Source: Flavobacterium salilacus subsp. salilacus
Lineage (GTDB): Bacteria > Bacteroidota > Bacteroidia > Flavobacteriales > Flavobacteriaceae
Length of the DNA: 64,000 nt
Direction: 5' to 3'
Assembly (NCBI RefSeq): GCF_004634195.1
Contig: NZ_SKBP01000008.1
Coordinates: 78,684-142,683 of the forward strand
Shown here piece by piece: positions 63,343-64,000 of the stretch. The position numbers were made by a program, and so were the translations under genes. The notes below the pieces were generated by a model. That model did not search any database, was not told the DNA's origin, and saw nothing but the letters and a program-made list of their open reading frames with translations. Position 1 is the first letter of the stretch. Each line of letters opens with the position of its first letter.

Positions 63343-64000
63343 TTATCGTTTCAGCGAGAAGTGCGCCTTAAATTCTCGAGTAAGCTCTAAGGGTACTTCC
63401 ACCATAATCGGTTCATTGGTTACAGGGTCATTCACAATGGCTCCGCTTGCATCTCTCAATGGCTGTATACTGATTGTCTCTTCATTGAAGGTTACCGTAA
63501 ACCAGTAGTCGTCTGCTGGTAGTGGACTGCCGTTGTAAGTACCGTCCCATCCTTCACTTTGTGAACTGATTTGTTTGATCAGCTTGCCGTAACGGTCAAA
63601 GATGTATATCTCTGCGCCGCCCTGGCTGGATAAGCCGAAGATGTTCCAGTAGTCATTGTATCCGTCGCCATTCGGGGTAAAGTATCTCGGGTAGTCGATT
63701 ACATTGACTTCCGGGATGTCGGTGATGAAGTCGGAACAGGCGTCTTTGTCACGTACGTGTACGGTGTACGGGGTTCTTCGGGGTACTACATTGGTAAATA
63801 TGTTACTGTCTTGCCATGGGCCGTCTTCTAACTGGTATTCGTAGTTGCCGTAGCCTTGTACTTGTATGGTGATGACTTGGTTGTCGCTAAAGGCATTGGT
63901 TACGGTGAAGCCTACGCCTATGGGGCTTGCGGGTCCGCTTTGTGTTACGGTTACCGGGTCTATAGGGAAGCTGGTACAGCCTGCGGCATTGGTGGCTTCT
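63343..64000 (-). CDS. T9SS type B surface protein, C-terminal part (cut by window edge)
   Basis: About 218 codons remain, read from the window edge to TAA at 63345-63343. The last ~110 residues form a T9SS type B (gliding-motility-associated) sorting domain: RYFTPNGDGYNDYWNIFGLSS, AEIYIFDRYGKLI, GWDGTYNGSPLPADDYWFTV, and final FKAHFSLKR. Upstream of it are beta-rich stretches (QVQGYGNYEYQLEDGPW, YTVHVRDKDACSD) typical of repeated Ig/fibronectin-like modules in large adhesins. It is therefore secreted and surface-attached or released. A PorP/SprF gene lies 248 nt downstream on the same strand and is probably its secretion partner. The full size is unknown. Confidence 0.92.
   Translation of the reverse strand, partial: EATNAAGCTSFPIDPVTVTQSGPASPIGVGFTVTNAFSDNQVITIQVQGYGNYEYQLEDGPWQDSNIFTNVVPRRTPYTVHVRDKDACSDFITDIPEVNVIDYPRYFTPNGDGYNDYWNIFGLSSQGGAEIYIFDRYGKLIKQISSQSEGWDGTYNGSPLPADDYWFTVTFNEETISIQPLRDASGAIVNDPVTNEPIMVEVPLELTREFKAHFSLKR

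Overview
The window looks like a chromosomal segment of a flavobacterium (Bacteroidota, Flavobacteriaceae). Three things support this. First, the proteins are typical of that group: T9SS-sorted surface proteins, PorP/SprF, a PorG-like protein, an S46 dipeptidyl peptidase, a FolK-deoxynucleoside kinase fusion and a bacterial GH3-family enzyme. Second, gene starts are preceded by the Bacteroidota -7 box TAnnTTTG, several with TTG 17-20 nt upstream, and Shine-Dalgarno sequences are mostly absent. Third, the DNA is AT-rich. No rRNA, CRISPR array or transposase was seen, and no gene-free stretch exceeds 300 bp.

Layout. 1-247 is the end of a DUF559 nuclease-like gene, followed by a small hairpin repeat. 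0.4-9.6 kb: purT, two small envelope genes, an OmpR-type two-component pair, a USP-like/bestrophin pair, a large membrane protein of unknown function, fabD and an acetyltransferase. 10.2-12.4 kb: galE and a DegT aminotransferase (surface sugar synthesis). 12.4-15.8 kb: a four-gene minus-strand operon of unknown function ending in a TPR-LytTR regulator. 16-19.1 kb: waaA, an acetyltransferase, an AhpD-like protein between two palindromic repeats, and a Crp-type regulator. 19.1-22.0 kb: a strikingly AT-rich three-gene cassette, sce7726 (PD-(D/E)XK-like) - sce7725 - RES-domain protein, which looks like a horizontally acquired defence or toxin-antitoxin island and is the most interesting locus here. 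22-30 kb: a DPP11-type peptidase, small lipoprotein, methyltransferase, a tRNA-Leu/tRNA-Gly operon, mutS and a TrmH-type rRNA/tRNA methylase. 29.9-35.3 kb: a lectin/Ig-repeat T9SS surface protein, a HAD phosphatase and the FolK-dNK fusion. 35.4-40 kb: sppA and an AsmA-like protein. 40-43 kb: a DUF2797 protein, a GH3 enzyme and a small lipoprotein, bracketed by two near-identical inverted copies of a ~140-bp palindromic element that also sits where bidirectional terminators are expected.

43-49.8 kb: the tig-clpP-clpX protein quality control cluster (minus strand), a small membrane protein, and a pair made of an SGNH lipoprotein and a FadL-type porin. 50-53.1 kb: a second AsmA-like protein, an esterase and pdxJ. 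53.2-61.5 kb is an envelope-biogenesis run: CBS protein, nadK, porG-like, uppS, bamA, two Skp/OmpH chaperones and murI. 61.5-64 kb: a gamma-carbonic-anhydrase-like protein, a PorP/SprF protein and the C-terminal end of a second T9SS type B surface protein that runs off the window.

Most genes are housekeeping or envelope functions in conserved order. The accessory interest lies in the 19-22 kb cassette, the repeat family, the LytTR operon and the surface adhesins.
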